A stretch of DNA of 64,000 nucleotides from Incurvaria masculella (GCA_946894095.1 OX335653.1:19163001-19227000), one strand, 5' to 3'. Numbered from the stretch's first letter, positions 11,263-21,830 are shown. Numbers and translations: made by a program. The notes: a model not told the origin generated them from the letters alone.

Positions 11263-12075
11263 ATCAAATCAAATCATTTATTCGGTGATAATTAAAATTA
11301 ATCAATAAATTAAATTACATTTTACACTTCGTCATAAGGAATACAAATAAATATCATTAATAAAACATTAATTACGAATTATCTCTTAAAACAATTTCAA
11401 ACATTTCCAATAAATCCTGATCTATAAAAATAGAAATAAAATAAAACATAAATCAAATTAAAAAAATCTTAAATATCTGAAATGAAAAAATGTAAATCGC
11501 AAAACGTTTTGTTGAGGAGCCATTTGCTCAATTTTCTTGTTTTTTTAGTTGCAGATCTAGCGGCAGTTTATTAAATATGTTGGTGCCCTTGAATTTTAAG
11601 CTTTTCAGGAATTTCGCAGTGCTGTGAGCTGGTGCTAACTCGCTAGTAGCAGTTGTTTGTGTCTGGTCGGATAGGAGTGAGTGCGCGTGTCGTACTCCGA
11701 CGCGTTGCACCTCGCAAACAGCGCAACCTTCTTTACGTAGGCATCGTACATCGTTAGCAATCTAAGTTTTTTAAATATTGGTGCGCAGTGGTCGTCCCAC
11801 GCAGACTTGCTTATGATTCGTACTGCACGCTTTTCCCGCACGAATATTTTGTGGGCGTCGCCTGTCGCTCCCCAGTATTCCAACCCAAATGTCATTATTG
11901 AATGAAAATATCCGTAGTAGGCGTTTATCAAGGTATTAGTGTCATATGATTGGGCTAGAATTCTGAGACAGTAGCATGCTTTGCTTAGTTTGTTGCATAC
12001 AGTGTCGATGTGGTCCGTGTTTCTGAGGTTGTCATCGAGCTTTGGGTTTTGTATGGGTATAATACGATTTAACAC
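11263..12075 (-). pseudogene. Non-LTR retrotransposon ORF2 tail with (TTTGA)n-type 3' end
   Basis: On the minus strand, 12075 to 11635 encodes the post-RT segment of a Jockey/CR1-like ORF2: HIDTVCNKLSKACYCL, YYGYFHSIMTFGLEYWGA, FVREKRAVRIIS and YDAYVKKVALFARCN. A frame change near 11640-11710 moves the last part (KFKGTNIFNKLPLDLQ) to another frame, 11710 to 11528. The 3' edge carries short tandem GATTTGATTTGATTTGA repeats (11263-11279 on the plus strand), a simple-repeat tail instead of poly-A. The RT core and 5' end are missing. It resembles, but is clearly diverged from, the fragment at 5149. Confidence 0.75.
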
Positions 12076-13329
12076 TTTTACAAAGTGGTGCTGTTGAAAT
12101 AATAATAAAAAAAAAATTTTATTTAGTTTAAGGGGTCTTGACTGTGGGTAACCGTAACTGTGCTAGGAGAGTGAAATAATTGGAAAGCATAAGTGTGTAT
12201 ACTGCTCGCTTTGTCCAACAAACCGTCCATAGACCGTTGCGAGATTAGACTGTCCAATTTAAATTAATATATGTACGTTTGTTTTGATATAAAATTGTTA
12301 GCAAGTCTTCTGTTTCTTCGTACCTAGCTAAGCTTAATGTTTTATGAGAACGTCTTTATTATAATACATTTTTATTTATATTGCTGAAAATGGCATGCCC
12401 TGAAGATGAATAGCAGACCATTTCAGAGGGAAAAGAGGCAAGAGCCGTTTCAATGCCGATTTATTTTTTTGATGAATTAACTGAAAAATATATTTAGTTA
12501 CGAAAAACTTCCAATAAGTAACCGGCATACTTCCAAGAAATATTCTTTCCAATCAGCGAAGCATTTTTGATATTTTCGAGGAATCTACTCCTCCGTGTTA
12601 TGGGAGATTTACCGGAAATCTCCCAGGGAGGTGTTAAAATTACTAATTAATATCTTATCTGATAATCAACTAAACTATTTGCGCCGCAACGAAGACGTGA
12701 GCAAATTGAATTAGGCACATAACTTTAAGTCATTTATCATAATTTGAACGCGAGACGCGATGATTGAGTGGGATTGCCGCCTACCGAATTACCACAATTT
12801 CGAGTGTCCTTGATGTATCTTTCCACTGATGACAAATTTATTACCATATGTATACACCGTCTTATCAATGGCATGCGATTCTACTCCTAAATATTTCATT
12901 TGTCCGGCGACGTCACGCATCAGAAAACAACAGTTCAAACACTGTGATACGAAGAGAGAAAGAAATTCAGGACGTTTAAGCCCCAGCAACAAAAAATATG
13001 GCGCATATTTGCAGAGCAATTAACAATCTCTCTTCAATCGATCATGTTTTTAGGGTTCCGTACCCAAAGGGTCTATAACACTACTTAAAATTTTGTGCAT
13101 GAATATGAAGTCTCTCTGTGTAGCTGATTTCTGATATTCAAATATCACACGATTACGCCCTTGATCGGGATCTTACTTAACAACACAATGCATCACTAGA
13201 ATCGCTGCAATTTAGCGATTCAACAAATGTTAGATACGTAGCCAAACTGTATATTCTTACTGGGAATTAAACGAATTTAAACGGAACGAGTAATCTCGTT
13301 TCTGCTGCTGAATGAATGAAGTTTATGAA
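12076..13329. other. Unassigned AT-rich region
   Basis: No gene was supported. A 26-bp end fragment of the (CGGA)n repeat (TTTTTAGGGTTCCGTACCCA) sits at 13047-13072. A CTCC.GGGAG inverted motif flanks TTACCGGAAATCTCC near 12590-12625. Confidence 0.35.
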
Positions 13330-13480
13330 TGAACATATGTTTATTAGTAAAATTATAGTTAGATATTTGTGATAGAAGTTATAATTTTCGGGCAATGACT
13401 ATCCGTCTTTTGACAAACGTGAATTTGTACTATCAGTCCGATAAGTACTCTCTGAGGATTGAAAAATCGGCGCTAAATGA
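13330..13480 (+). repeat. Dispersed repeat C, copy 2
   Basis: Matches 1540-1709: CATATGTTTATTAGTAAAAT, GGGCAATGACTATCCGTC, TTTTGACAAACGTGAATTTG, then ATTGAAAAATCGGC. Here no MITE follows, which shows what the end of the repeat looks like without one. Confidence 0.6.
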
Positions 13481-14994
13481 TTAACAAAGTAAATAAATGT
13501 ATAACCATACTTCCAGTAAATTGTTGCCGTATTGAAGACCAGCGGGCCGATTGTGTAACAACGACTATCGCTGCTAACAGTTCATCGTAAACAACAATTT
13601 GCGGCTACCGATAAACACAGAATGCGATTGCCTAACTTTTAACCGCAGTGATATTGAGCTATCGTAAAAGTTTTCGTCGATCTATCGTGTCGACCTTCCT
13701 TTGATTTGACATTTCAATCGAACAAAACACGTCTCTGCATTATAAGAGTTGTGTCACGGTCTATTATGACAGGATGTGGAGAGATGGAACGAGAATACTT
13801 CAAAGTGAAGTTCATTTTATGGGTTAACATATTTTTGGCGAACAATATTTAATCGTCCTTATTTACTTAGCCATAATTTAGTTATTACAATGATTGTAAT
13901 ATCACGCTTCACAATTTAGAGACTATTACGAAATGTTTGATTAATGAAGTGTTTGACTAGGCACTAAAAAAAGTTATTATCAGTTTTATAACGTGAAGAT
14001 TTTCCTTATGTAATTTATTTGTCAACTGTACCACCTTTTCGAATAAAAATGTGGTTGCTTTAAAAACGATACGCCAAAATTGGCGCCAAACATCGGAATT
14101 TAATGAATTATTTCTAATGCTTTATGTACCGAGAAACATAAAGCATTGAATTAGTGAGTGTTTGGTGTGCCTGCAACTCAAACTGAATTTTGAGATGGAG
14201 TCCCGGCGAGTGGCGGAGAGAGTCAAAGTTGATGTCTTTACACAATATTCATAAAACAAAAACATGCTTGTGTTTATTGCACGCCAACTAGACTTAAATA
14301 GCACTGCAATAATAATGGTTGATTACGTATTGTGCATTTTTCGATTGTAAATATGCTACTACTCGGAACAATATTTATTGAATATTCACAATTTCCATTA
14401 AGCAAATTGGTGGCGAAGATGTCACTAGTTTATCGTTTAACACATTAAACCACTCTTTCAGTCACAAAACCCTATAAAACACTGAAAAATCATAAAAACC
14501 TTGAATGTTACTTACCTAGCAATAGGGTTCGACACAACTGTTGTAATAGCAGCAAAGATGTTAAAATTATCTGTCAAAAACAAACGTTAAAAGTTACGCG
14601 ATCGCAACCAACTGTCAAATGTATGGGTGTCGATCTATTTTTGGCGTCAGTGCGGTTGGAAAAGTAGCGTTAATAATACTCTCGCAAACCGAGCATCGGC
14701 GATCGCATTCGATGGTTAGGTGTTAGGCGGCAATAAGGCCGCAGGAACCCAGCGGTGACGTAGCCGGGTTCAAATTTCACGTGATCGAAAGATGGGAAGA
14801 CCATATTTTCTTGGGCCTTGGTTTCAACCATGACGGTCAGTATGACTTTGCTTGCAAGATCTTTCCCTTTGCTCGAACATCAAGATATGCTTCTTTGCTG
14901 AACTTCCGGCAAGGTTACCTGAAACAAGATAATAATAACATATCATTAATCCTTAATTGATTACATTACGAGAGTAGAAACTAATAATTAAATT
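13481..14994. other. Unassigned region
   Basis: About 1.5 kb without a supported gene. Fragments at about 13560-13610 (ATCGCTGCTAAC, TTTGCGGC) and 14690-14740 (GGTTAGG, CGGCAATAAGGCC) faintly resemble the arms of the MITE at 38125-38397 and may be an old copy of it. Confidence 0.35.
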
Positions 14995-15325
14995 TAAAAA
15001 AACCGGCCAAGTGCGAGTCGGACTCGCACACGAAGGGTTCCATACCATGGTACAAGATTTAAAACAAAAAAATCACGTTTTTTGTATGAAGTCCACCTTT
15101 AGTTTTGTTTATATTTTAATTTGCCCTATTTTTTTTTTTTTTAGGTTATTATTTAACCTATTTGTTATTATAGCGGCAAAATAAATACAGATTGTGCGAA
15201 AATTTCAGCTGCCTACCTATTACGGTTCATGAGATACAGCCCTGTGACAGACGGACGGACGGACGGATGGACGGACAGCGGAGGCTTAGTTCCGTTGGCA
15301 CCCTTTGGGTACGGAACCCTAAAAA
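14995..15325 (+). repeat. (CGGA)n-bearing dispersed repeat, copy 3
   Basis: A complete unit: AACCGGCCAAGTGCGAGTCG at the left, (GACG)n at about 15249-15276, and GGGTACGGAACCCT at the right. An extra T-run and a partial duplication of ATTT.ACCTATTTGTTA occur in the middle. Confidence 0.85.
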
Positions 15326-15558
15326 TGAACAATGATCATTTTGGTCTGGCATTCATCTCAAGCAGGATACGAAACCTTCGAACTTTAGATTCGTTTTTTT
15401 TCCTCCGCATTACATGCACAAACACTCTTAGATTCATAATATGTTTTTATAGACGGTTGGATTACCACGGACAAAGAAGACTACGCCGGGAGTCAAAATC
15501 AATCAATTTTTTTTTTATTATGGCAAAAAAAACCTGTAAATCACCACCCACAGGAACA

Positions 15559-16107
15559 TTAAGGTGGCCCAACCCGGCGGGCCTAACTCATTCGCGGGCA
15601 CGGTACAAAACCGTGCTGTTGCGCTCTGGGACCTTCTCTGTTTCAAAGAATAAGACAGGCTCCGTGATGAGGAAGAATCAACATGTCCACAAAAAAAACA
15701 ATGTGCATAGTGTATGATTTGGTAAGATTTACGAAAATTTTAATTTAAAAACGACTTATAGCTAAAAGTAAACCACGACCGCTGCATTAAAAATTCGAAC
15801 AAAAACCAAATAGGTTATAAATCTTGATTAAATAAGCTATGTCTGATGACTAATCTTTTTAAGATGTTTTTACTTTATCATTGCGTAATCCACCTCCAAA
15901 GTTATTGCATAAAACGCGCGAAAAATGCGAACTTTCGGACCTTACAACTTAGAAACCAAACACATTTTTACAATGCCAATGGTCATCAGATATCTAGTTC
16001 GATCAAATAAAGCTATTTTGAGCAAAATTTTGGATCTCTTACAAGAAATATGGGCGTGATCTTCTTTCCCCTTTTGTATGGGGAGATGAGCGGGATGGGC
16101 CACCTAA
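15559..16107 (+). mobile_element. TTAA MITE family A, copy 4
   Basis: Full length, 549 bp. The left TTAA is at 15559-15562 followed by GGTGGCCCAACCCGGCGGG. The right terminus is GGGATGGGCCACC, with the flanking tetramer eroded to TAAA. Any apparent reading frame through its left part recurs only because the MITE recurs, and is not a gene. Confidence 0.85.
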
Positions 16108-16505
16108 AGAGAACAACTCATGGTTTGAGATCAACCTCAACAGTAAAGTATGTATTATATTCATTCTGACCAACACCTAATCCACTAATGCTTAACTACA
16201 ATTGGGGGGGAACAGAGCCCGCCTCATTATTGGTACGAAATTGTCTCAATTCAAATTTGGTTTATCCACATGGCCGATGCTCCAACCTTTTCTCCTCTCC
16301 ATCTTCGAAATCGAATAGCTATGATCGTAAACGTATATGTCGGTGTTAAACCTAATACGTGAATGGTTGTGTTCAATTATTTGAGCACTTCCACAAACTA
16401 AAAGGAACGTGATATCACGAAAAACTTTCCTGAAACCAGACGAATACGTGCCTAGAACGCAAACCATGCGCTAAACACGAAACTAGATGGATGAACATTT
16501 TTAGA
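16108..16505. other. Unassigned spacer
   Basis: A segment near 16178-16240 (AATGCTTAACTA...GAGCCCG.CTCATTATTG) weakly matches 4927-4990, a probable non-LTR 3' region. No gene was found. Confidence 0.35.
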
Positions 16506-16711
16506 CTAGGAGGTCGCGACAAAAATGGTAACGATAACGTAAATGGCTAAAACTGGGTTCACGGGGTAAAGACCAACCCTGTTAAGCTAAATGTGTCAGT
16601 CTGCCTGGTCCAAGTGGTTGCGTTACGGAGATAAGGCGCCTGAAAAAGTTGTTGTGTTGACAAAAAATATATATGATAAGCTAAAAGGGTGCAAATAACG
16701 AAGCATGAAAG
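16506..16711 (+). mobile_element. TIR element G, copy 1, left part
   Basis: Starts CTAGGAGGTCGCGACAAAAA and runs to GAAGCATGAAAG, where the LTR retrotransposon begins. It is the inverted equivalent of the right end at 21482-21830 and matches the paralogue at 31666-32224 on the opposite strand. Terminal inverted repeats exceed 100 bp and include TAAATGGCT and CAAGTGGTTGCGTTA. Non-coding, so probably a non-autonomous DNA transposon of unknown superfamily. Confidence 0.75.
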
Positions 16712-16970
16712 TGCGCCGGACTAGGCGCAAAGGGCTATAAATATGTGCAACTATAAATATCGGTCGCCAAAGATGCGGGGCTGCGTACCGCTCCTCCGCG
16801 CCCCCCGTGGCGCGGGGGGTTGCTTCGCGGAAAGCAGCCGCGGTCGCATGGAGTCCGTTCGGAGACCTTGCGCAAGCGCATGTTAATACACGATCCATAA
16901 GTATCCACAAAACAGTATTTTATTTAATAGTCCCAGTCACTGAGTCCCATAATAGCACTATAACGGTGCA
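16712..16970 (+). repeat. 5' LTR
   Basis: 259 bp, TGCGCC...GGTGCA. Two TATAAATAT motifs (16736-16744 and 16752-16760) are likely core-promoter elements. A perfect 7-bp stem with a 5-base loop (CCCCCCG/CGGGGGG, about 16803-16821) follows them and may shape the leader RNA. It differs from the 3' LTR by C versus G at one site (CGTACCGC here, CGTAGCGC there). Confidence 0.95.
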
Positions 16971-16972
16971 AC

Positions 16973-16990
16973 TGGTGACCCCGACGTGAT
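16973..16990 (+). promoter_or_regulatory. Primer-binding site, tRNA-Trp-like
   Basis: TGGTGACCCCGACGTGAT begins two bases after the LTR. It is complementary to a tRNA 3' end reading ATCACGTCGGGGTCACCA. From memory this matches insect tRNA-Trp, in which the 3' sequence ATCACGTCGGGGTCA precedes CCA. Its role would be to prime minus-strand cDNA synthesis. Confidence 0.7.
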
Positions 16991-17064
16991 TCATATAGTG
17001 AAGTAGAGTGTGGACACAGTGTTTTAGTGACTTTTGATACGTGAAAAGAACTTGTTTTGGTGTT

Positions 17065-17911
17065 ATGGCGAACGACGGGGAACGCGCAGTACTTCCCGAG
17101 CAGGTTGTAGCAGGCAGTCTGGCAGCATTGTCGGTGTCCAGTCGGATACCAGAGTTTTGGCGGCAACAGCCAAAACTGTGGTCATACAGCCTCGCAGAGG
17201 TTGAGCGACGAGCAACGGTGGCAAGGTGTGATTGCCAAACTCCAACTCCCCGACCTGCAGCAAGTGAGTGATCTGCTTACCGCACCTCCGGCTGAGCGGA
17301 AATATGAGGCGTTGAAGGCACGTCTCATATCGGTGAATGCAGATTCGGAACTTCGGCAGTTTCAAAAACTGCTTGGAGAGATGCAGTTGGGTGACCAAAA
17401 GCCCTCACAGCTCCTGCGTCGCATGCGTGACCTTGCCGGTACGAAAATAAGTGACGACGCCCTCAAGTTCCTGTGGGCGGGGCACCTACCGACAACCGTG
17501 CGCACCGTCCTCGCGGTCAGTGACAAGGATCGGTTAGAAGACTTGGCGGCGATAGCAGATAGCGTGCTTGAGTCGACCAGGCACAACGAACGAGCACAGG
17601 AGCTCGCGCCTCTTTCCAGCACAGCACCATTGCAAGTCATGCAGTCTGCCATCACTGAATTAACGGCACAGCTAGCTCGTGTCTCGGCAGAGATAGCGTC
17701 AATGCGAGACACGCGTTACAGCCCACGCCCGCATCGCGACCGCTCACGGACACCTGCACGCAGATCTCACTCTCGTTCGCGGACTCCTGCACCTGAGCGA
17801 CCGGCGGACTGGCTATGTTGGTTCCACTACAGGTTCCACGGGAAGGCCAACAGGTGCGAGCAACCGTGCGCCTGGAAGGACCAGTCGGGAACCGCCCAGT
17901 CGGGTAACTAG
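17065..17911 (+). pseudogene. gag: gag, disrupted by a frameshift
   Basis: Two frames together form a Gag-like protein. The N-terminal part starts at ATG 17065 (MANDGERAVLPEQVV...) and reads to about 17183 (FWRQQPKLW). The C-terminal part is in the next frame from about 17186 to the stop at 17909. PxLW is the usual start of the Gag core in these elements and SDEQRW/VIAKLQLPDLQQVSDLL its continuation, so a small deletion between about 17183 and 17200 is the likely break. Further on, an RS-rich basic stretch (SRTPARRSHSRSRTP) precedes a C-terminal Cys/His cluster, CWFHYRFHGKANRCEQPC, the nucleic-acid-binding motif typical of this Gag type. The TTG at 17201 is not a genuine start. Function: virus-like particle formation and RNA packaging. 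The intact protein is not made from this copy. Confidence 0.85.
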
Positions 17912-20900
17912 TCGCGGTGCAGCCTGAGGCGGAGGCATGCACAATGGAAAGTTCCAAACGCCTCTACATCACGGACAGAAACTCGGGCATAAGCTTTTTG
18001 GTGGATTCCGGAGCTGACATTTCGGTGTTACGAGGAAGCAGAGGCCCGCCGACCGACTACACCCTATACGCAGCCAATGGAACGATAATAAACACGTATG
18101 GCGAAAAAACTATGACTCTGGATCTCGGCCTGCGCAGAAATTACATGTGGAAGTTTACTGTGGCGGACGTGCGAACACCCATATTAGGCGCCGATTTTTT
18201 AGCATACCACAACTTACTGGTGGATCTAAGAAATCGACGACTTATCGACGGGACGACGGAACTTCACGTCAAAGCGGCCATAGTTACATCAAACCAACCG
18301 ACGATCAAGACAGTTTGCTCCAGTGATCCGTTTGCCGACATTCTTGCTTCCTTTCCGAATGTAACAAAGCAAACCGCTTTCGGGAAGGAGGCCATAAAAC
18401 ATAGTGTCGAGCATTACATCGAGACAACAGGACCCCCAGTACACAGTCGCCCTCGCCCCTTAGCGCCGGATAAATATAAAAAAGTGAAGACGGAACTTGA
18501 AGCAATGCTCGAATTAGGAATTATACGACCCAGCAAGAGCCCGTGGTCATCGCCTTTGCATGTCGTTGATAAAAAAAATGGGGACATTAGAATAGTAGGC
18601 GACTATAGGTTGCTAAATGCGAAAACTATCCTAGACGCCTACCCAACGCCCCGGCTTCTCGATTTCACTTATCTGCTGCACAAGAAAAGGATTTTCTCGA
18701 AGATTGACTTAACAAAGGCGTACCACCAGATACCTATTCGTGAACAAGACATCCCAAAGACCGCTATAACCACCCCGTTCGGATTATTCGAGTATACACG
18801 CATGTGTTTCGGCCTTAAAAATGCAGGCATGTCGTTCTGCAGATTTATGAATTCGGTTCTACAAGGCTTGGACTTCGTATTTTCATATGTGGACGATATT
18901 TTAGTCGCATCCGAGGACGAAGATACACACAAAGAACAAATAAGGGAAGTGTTAAGACGCCTCGATGCATACGGAATAACAATCAATACGCAGAAGTCCG
19001 AGTTCAATAAAACTCGATTGTCATTCCTCGGTTACGACGTTTCATCGGAAGGCATCGCTCCGCTACCTGAAAGGGTCGAAGTGTTGAGCAATTACAAAAA
19101 ACCCGCCACTGTACTCGAACTGCGTCGCTTCCTGGGAGCCATAAATTTTTATAGAGAATGCCTACCAGATGTTGCAACCCATCAAGGGTCACTAAATAAA
19201 TATTTAGTGAGTTCGAAAAGGCGAGACAAAACGCCCATACAATGGACACCAGAGGCGGATGTCGCATTCGAAAAATGCAAGGAAGCAATTAAGAATGCGT
19301 GCATGTTGGCACACCCTGCGATAGATGCGCAGCTAAGTATCATGACCGATGCGAGTAACGGTCAGATCGGAGCTGTACTAAATCAACTAACAGCGGAAAA
19401 GGGGCAACAGCCATTAGGTTTTTTTAGCAAGACGCTCAATGCTACGCAGCAAAAATATTCAACTTACGACCGAGAACTATTAGCTATTTATATGGCCGTC
19501 AAGCACTTTCGGAGACTCATTGAAGGACGCGACGTAAAGGTCTATTGCGATCACAAGTCTTTAACGTTCGCTTTCAAAAAGAACGTTACTCAAAATGACA
19601 CTCCGAGAAGAATCCGACAGTTGGACTTTATAGCACAGTTTGTGTCGGCGATAGAGCACGTTTCGGGCGAAAGTAACCCTGTCGCAGATTTTCTTTCACG
19701 CATTGAAGAAGTAGCATGTGCTAGCCCAATCGACTACGAATTATTAGCCAAGGCGCAGCAGGAAGACGATGAGTTGAGAAACCTCCTTTTACGGGAGACC
19801 TCGACTCTGCAACTAGTGAAAGTCCCAGCGCTAAATTTAAATATATATTGTGACGTCATGGATAGAAAGACTAGGCCATACCTCACCAAAGATTTTCGTC
19901 GTCAAGCATTCATGACCATACATGGCTTAGCTCACCCGGGCGTGAGAGGAACCCGCCGACTGGTTAGAGAAAGATTTTTTTGGCCTGGAATGTTAAACGA
20001 TGTCAAGACATGGACCGAGACGTGTATACCATGCCAGAAATCTAAGGTATCACGACACACTAAATCGCCACTTGGACAATATGAACCATGCGAACGGTTC
20101 CAACATCTTAATGTGGATATGGTCGGTCCACTCGTGTCATCAAGAGGTTACAGGTATGCAGTTACAATGGAAGACCGAACCACAAATTGGCCTGAAGCGG
20201 TGCCGGTCAATGACATGTCGGCTGAGACTGTTGCGAGAGTCATTTACGAACATTGGATTGTTCGATTCGGCTGTCCTCTACGCATAACCACTGATCAAGG
20301 CCGAAATTTCGAGGCTGAAATATTTCAGAGCTTGGCAAAACACATGGGTATCAAAAAGTTGAGGACAACCAGCTACCATCCTCAGTCCAATGGGCTCATA
20401 GAAAACTTTCATCGCACTATGAAGGCAGCCCTCATGGCGCGCGGAGATAGTGAGAACTGGGTAGAAGAGTTGCCGTCAGTCCTCTACGGACTTCGAGCTG
20501 CTCTTCGAGACGACACCGGTGTTAGTGCAGCCCAAATGGTCTATGGGACATCCCTCAAGCTACCTGGAGAGTTCTTCGAACACACAGCGCAACCTAATCT
20601 AGGGGACGAAGGCTATGTAGAAAACCTACGGGAACACATCGGCAGAGTGTCCTCAATACCTAGACGCGAAGCCAGACAGTCGACGGTATTCGTACACCCG
20701 GAACTCGAGAGGTGCACGCACGTGTTCGTCAGGTGCGACCGCGTGACCAAGCCTCTCACGCCTCCTTATGAAGGACCTTACCCGGTGTTAAAGCGTAAGG
20801 AAAAATATTTCATCGTGAAGTTTCCAAATAGGGAAGTGGCCATCTCAATCGATAAGCTAAAACCTGCCTTCATGCCGAACACTGAAAAAGTCTTATCTCG

Positions 20901-21045
20901 CACGGTACAGACAGACATTCCCGAGTCAACCACAAAACGCGCCAGTGTACCTAACCCTAAAGTGAGTGAAAGTGACGATAAACCTTATCACGTTTCTAAA
21001 TTTGGTAGGAAGTGCAAACAGACAGTTCGTTTCGTGGACCAATAA
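17908..21045 (+). CDS. pol: Pol polyprotein: protease, RT, RNase H, integrase
   Basis: Open for over 1040 codons. The frame is open from 17908, just before the gag stop at 17909-17911; a GTG lies at 17917 and the first in-frame ATG at 17941, so translation probably depends on frameshifting or on a one-base change that split an original gag-pol frame. Counting from 17917: protease with DSGAD at 30-34; reverse transcriptase about 170-390 with KIDLTKAYHQI (D263-264 region) and YVDD at 324-327; RNase H with TDAS (D478), YDRE (E520), CDHKS (D545) and ADFLSR (D591); integrase zinc finger H669, H673, C703, C706; integrase core D734, D793 and E829 with 35 residues between the last two; GPY/F-like module YEGPYPVLKR near 951. 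All catalytic residues are present. No chromodomain and no env are seen. Related in layout to insect gypsy-group elements. Confidence 0.93.
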   Translation, partial: LVAVQPEAEACTMESSKRLYITDRNSGISFLVDSGADISVLRGSRGPPTDYTLYAANGTIINTYGEKTMTLDLGLRRNYMWKFTVADVRTPILGADFLAYHNLLVDLRNRRLIDGTTELHVKAAIVTSNQPTIKTVCSSDPFADILASFPNVTKQTAFGKEAIKHSVEHYIETTGPPVHSRPRPLAPDKYKKVKTELEAMLELGIIRPSKSPWSSPLHVVDKKNGDIRIVGDYRLLNAKTILDAYPTPRLLDFTYLLHKKRIFSKIDLTKAYHQIPIREQDIPKTAITTPFGLFEYTRMCFGLKNAGMSFCRFMNSVLQGLDFVFSYVDDILVASEDEDTHKEQIREVLRRLDAYGITINTQKSEFNKTRLSFLGYDVSSEGIAPLPERVEVLSNYKKPATVLELRRFLGAINFYRECLPDVATHQGSLNKYLVSSKRRDKTPIQWTPEADVAFEKCKEAIKNACMLAHPAIDAQLSIMTDASNGQIGAVLNQLTAEKGQQPLGFFSKTLNATQQKYSTYDRELLAIYMAVKHFRRLIEGRDVKVYCDHKSLTFAFKKNVTQNDTPRRIRQLDFIAQFVSAIEHVSGESNPVADFLSRIEEVACASPIDYELLAKAQQEDDELRNLLLRETSTLQLVKVPALNLNIYCDVMDRKTRPYLTKDFRRQAFMTIHGLAHPGVRGTRRLVRERFFWPGMLNDVKTWTETCIPCQKSKVSRHTKSPLGQYEPCERFQHLNVDMVGPLVSSRGYRYAVTMEDRTTNWPEAVPVNDMSAETVARVIYEHWIVRFGCPLRITTDQGRNFEAEIFQSLAKHMGIKKLRTTSYHPQSNGLIENFHRTMKAALMARGDSENWVEELPSVLYGLRAALRDDTGVSAAQMVYGTSLKLPGEFFEHTAQPNLGDEGYVENLREHIGRVSSIPRREARQSTVFVHPELERCTHVFVRCDRVTKPLTPPYEGPYPVLKRKEKYFIVKFPNREVAISIDKLKPAFMPNTEKVLSRTVQTDIPESTTKRASVPNPKVSESDDKPYHVSKFGRKCKQTVRFVDQ

Positions 21046-21218
21046 CTTTCGTTTTTCACATCCCAAAACTGTGCACGGTCCCGAGCAGACTCAAGATTTT
21101 TTGTGAAGTGAAACAAGTGTTCCTTTGTAACGAAACAATACAGTGGTCAACTGACAATATTGCTCGTGGCTTAAGGATGTAAACCCGAACATTTACTTCT
21201 TATCTATATGATGTTATT
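21046..21218 (+). other. Retrotransposon 3' untranslated segment
   Basis: 173 bp between the pol stop and the 3' LTR. A clear polypurine tract directly before the LTR is missing: the last bases are CTATATGATGTTATT. The best purine run is AAGGATG about 40 bp upstream. Confidence 0.7.
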
Positions 21219-21477
21219 TGCGCCGGACTAGGCGCAAAGGGCTATAAATATGTGCAACTATAAATATCGGTCGCCAAAGATGCGGGGCTGCGTAGCGCTC
21301 CTCCGCGCCCCCCGTGGCGCGGGGGGTTGCTTCGCGGAAAGCAGCCGCGGTCGCATGGAGTCCGTTCGGAGACCTTGCGCAAGCGCATGTTAATACACGA
21401 TCCATAAGTATCCACAAAACAGTATTTTATTTAATAGTCCCAGTCACTGAGTCCCATAATAGCACTATAACGGTGCA
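21219..21477 (+). repeat. 3' LTR
   Basis: 259 bp, identical to the 5' LTR except one base. Followed directly by the AAAG duplication. No AATAAA is visible inside, so the polyadenylation signal is non-standard or a variant. Confidence 0.95.
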
Positions 21478-21481
21478 AAAG

Positions 21482-21830
21482 TATCCGTTCATACTTACTG
21501 AGCAATAAAACTGTACAAATCTTTGGTTGCATTTCGTAGTTATAGGCGATTTAGGTTACAGATATAAATTTAGGTATATTTAAGCATTTAATTAAAAAAC
21601 CGACTGGTTATTGTTGTATAATTAATAGGTATTATCATTTCTAGACAATCAGTAAATTCATTAGCAGGTACATACCAACATCTATTTCATATAGCCAATC
21701 CAGCTAACGCAACCACTTGGCGCAAGCACACCGACATATTAAGCTTCAGAGTGTTGGTCTCTATCACGTGAACCCAGATTCAGCCATTTACCTTATCGTG
21801 ACCAAAAATGTCGTGACCTCCCGGAATATT
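21482..21830 (+). mobile_element. TIR element G, copy 1, right part
   Basis: Continues the element broken by the LTR retrotransposon (TATCCGTTCATACTTACTGA...) and ends CGTGACCTCCCGGAATATT. Joined to 16506-16711 after removing the retrotransposon and one AAAG it gives about 555 bp, matching the 559-bp paralogue at 31666-32224. Confidence 0.75.

Larger units (their letters stand above)
16712..21477 (+). mobile_element. Ty3/gypsy-type LTR retrotransposon, full length
   Basis: 4766 bp. Two 259-bp LTRs start TG and end CA and differ at one position only. They are bounded by a 4-bp AAAG duplication (16708-16711 and 21478-21481). Order: 5' LTR, primer-binding site, gag (frameshifted), pol, short 3' untranslated segment, 3' LTR. 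Domain order PR-RT-RNaseH-IN places it in Ty3/gypsy (Metaviridae) and not Copia. No envelope-like ORF follows pol. Near-identical LTRs imply a recent insertion, yet gag is broken, so further movement would need Gag supplied by another copy. Confidence 0.95.

Noticed and set aside
15229..15717. 162-codon plus-strand frame spanning a (CGGA)n repeat and a TTAA MITE
   Set aside because: It runs across the boundary of two unrelated repeats, and its parts recur only as those repeats recur. Not a gene.
16623..16910. 95-codon minus-strand frame in the 5' LTR (and its twin at 21214-21417)
   Set aside because: It is an antisense shadow of the GC-rich LTR and appears twice because the LTR is duplicated.
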